5,754 nucleotides of DNA. Origin: Acidobacteriota bacterium. GTDB taxonomy: Bacteria; Acidobacteriota; Thermoanaerobaculia; Multivoradales; JAHZIX01. The position numbers and the translations under genes are program-made. The notes under the pieces were generated by a model, which ran no database searches, was not told the DNA's origin, and saw nothing but the letters and a program-made list of their open reading frames with translations. Positions 5,112 through 5,754 of the stretch are shown here, piece after piece (position 1 is the first letter of the stretch; each line of letters opens with the position of its first letter). The stretch spans positions 1 to 5,754 of the forward strand of contig JAGQSE010000496.1 in the NCBI GenBank assembly GCA_020439725.1, in the 5' to 3' direction.

Positions 5112-5754
5112 TCACCCGCGCGCCTTGGCCGGCTGCCGCTTGGCCTGCTGGCTCTTGGCTGGCTGGCTCTTGGCCGGTTGCCTCTTGGCCGGCGGCGTCT
5201 TGGCTGACGGGGCCGCATCGCCGGTCAGAGCCAGGCGTACGACCTCGTCCATGTGCTCGACCAGGTGGAAGGTCAGGTTGCGCTTGAGCGGGCTGGGGAT
5301 CTCGAGCAGGTCGCGCTGATTGAGCTTGGGCAGGACGACCGTTTCGACCCCGGCGCTCCGGGCCGCCAGGACCTTCTCCTTGAGACCGCCGATGGGCAGG
5401 ACGTCGCCGCGTAGGGTGATCTCGCCGGTCATCGCCACGCGGCGGTGAACCGGGCGGCCGGCGAGCAGCGAGAGGATGGCGGTGGCGATGGTGATGCCCG
5501 CCGACGGACCGTCCTTGGGGATCGAGCCCGCGGGAGCGTGGATGTGCAGGTCGTGACGCGCGAAGTACTCGGCGCCGAGGCCCAGCCGCTCGCCATAGGT
5601 GCGGGCGTAGGACAGCGCCGCCTGGGCGCTCTCCTTCATCACCTCGCCGAGCTGTCCGGTGAGGGTCAGCTTGCCCTTGCCGGGGACCGCGATGACCTCG
5701 ATGAACAGCAGGTCGCCGCCAGCGGCGGTCCACGCCAGCCCGGTGGCGACGCCG
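5112..5754 (-). CDS. lon: Lon ATP-dependent protease, C-terminal part with basic repeat tail
   Basis: Lon degrades misfolded and regulatory proteins in the cytoplasm using ATP. Only the last 213 residues are in the window, and the gene runs off the right edge. The visible part is most of the peptidase domain. It opens with GVATGLAWTAAGGD, then LTGQLGEVMKESAQ (31-44 of the visible part), HIHAPAGSIPKDGPSAG (70-86) with catalytic Ser84, and GGLKEKVLAA (122-131) with catalytic Lys127. The 43-residue Ser-Lys spacing equals that of E. coli Lon (Ser679/Lys722), so the dyad is intact. The domain closes with the usual LVEHMDEVVRLAL. An unusual tail of about 30 residues then follows, built from PAKxQ-like five-residue units and rich in lysine. 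The start codon, ATPase domain and N-terminal domain are not visible. thiL follows after six bases on the same strand. Confidence 0.97.
   Translation of the reverse strand, partial: GVATGLAWTAAGGDLLFIEVIAVPGKGKLTLTGQLGEVMKESAQAALSYARTYGERLGLGAEYFARHDLHIHAPAGSIPKDGPSAGITIATAILSLLAGRPVHRRVAMTGEITLRGDVLPIGGLKEKVLAARSAGVETVVLPKLNQRDLLEIPSPLKRNLTFHLVEHMDEVVRLALTGDAAPSAKTPPAKRQPAKSQPAKSQQAKRQPAKARG
5124..5204 (-). repeat. 15-base tandem repeat encoding the Lys/Pro/Ala/Gln tail of Lon
   Basis: On the + strand the hexamer CTTGGC or CTTGGT-like core recurs with an exact 15-base period: CTT begins at 5124, 5139, 5154, 5169, 5184 and 5199. On the coding strand each unit reads as Ala-Lys followed by three variable residues (Arg/Ser-Gln-Pro mostly). 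The period is a multiple of three, so copy-number changes would lengthen or shorten the tail without a frameshift. Units differ by a few bases each. Confidence 0.85.

Noticed and set aside
5124..5204. Regular repeat as a possible CRISPR array
   Set aside because: The period is 15 bases with no spacers, and it lies in frame inside the lon coding sequence.
4623..5207. Open frame of 194 codons on the + strand across thiL and the lon tail
   Set aside because: Its LPLG/LALG repeats are only the antisense reading of the Lon tail repeat, and it shows no domain.

Overview
The window is high-GC bacterial DNA holding four complete genes and two partial ones, plus one complete gene of unknown function that is the most interesting item. 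The gene types (a sigma-54-dependent activator, a peptide-type ABC permease pair, a Bcp-type peroxiredoxin, thiL and lon), the G/C-ending codons, and the use of GTG and TTG starts fit a GC-rich bacterium with sigma-54 regulation. Acidobacteriota or a former deltaproteobacterial group are plausible guesses, but nothing here fixes the phylum.

Left part, + strand. The window opens inside a sigma-54 activator (2-736), of which most of the AAA+ ATPase domain and the Fis-type DNA-binding end are visible. After 49 bases come two DppB/DppC-family permease genes (786-1718 and 1715-2551) that overlap by four bases at GTGA. No ATPase or binding-protein gene lies in the window, so these permeases must be completed by genes elsewhere. 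The activator may control them, but no -24/-12 promoter was found here.

Middle, + strand. A 143-base gap leads to a Bcp/AhpE-type peroxiredoxin (2695-3168), which is followed by a good intrinsic terminator (3229-3256). A near-consensus sigma-70 promoter (TTGACT, 17 bases, AATAAT) then drives an isolated 232-residue gene (3350-4048). This protein has two duplicated MerR-like helix-turn-helix units, an AT-hook-like KRGRPPK motif, Lys/Ala-rich linkers and a short C-terminal coiled coil. It resembles a chromatin-like or nucleoid-associated protein and has no family name I recognise. It ends at a strong intrinsic terminator (4068-4110).

Right part, - strand, converging on the middle unit. lon (partial, 5112 to beyond the right edge) is followed six bases later by thiL (5105-4158), and the two are probably co-transcribed. 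The visible Lon part holds the complete Ser/Lys catalytic dyad. It ends in an unusual Lys/Pro/Ala/Gln-rich tail encoded by a 15-base tandem repeat.

The genes do not form one obvious pathway: transport, peroxide defence, thiamine cofactor synthesis and protein quality control sit side by side. I see no tRNA, rRNA, CRISPR array, insertion sequence or phage gene. The best candidate for something undescribed is the double-HTH/AT-hook protein. The basic repeat tail on Lon comes second.
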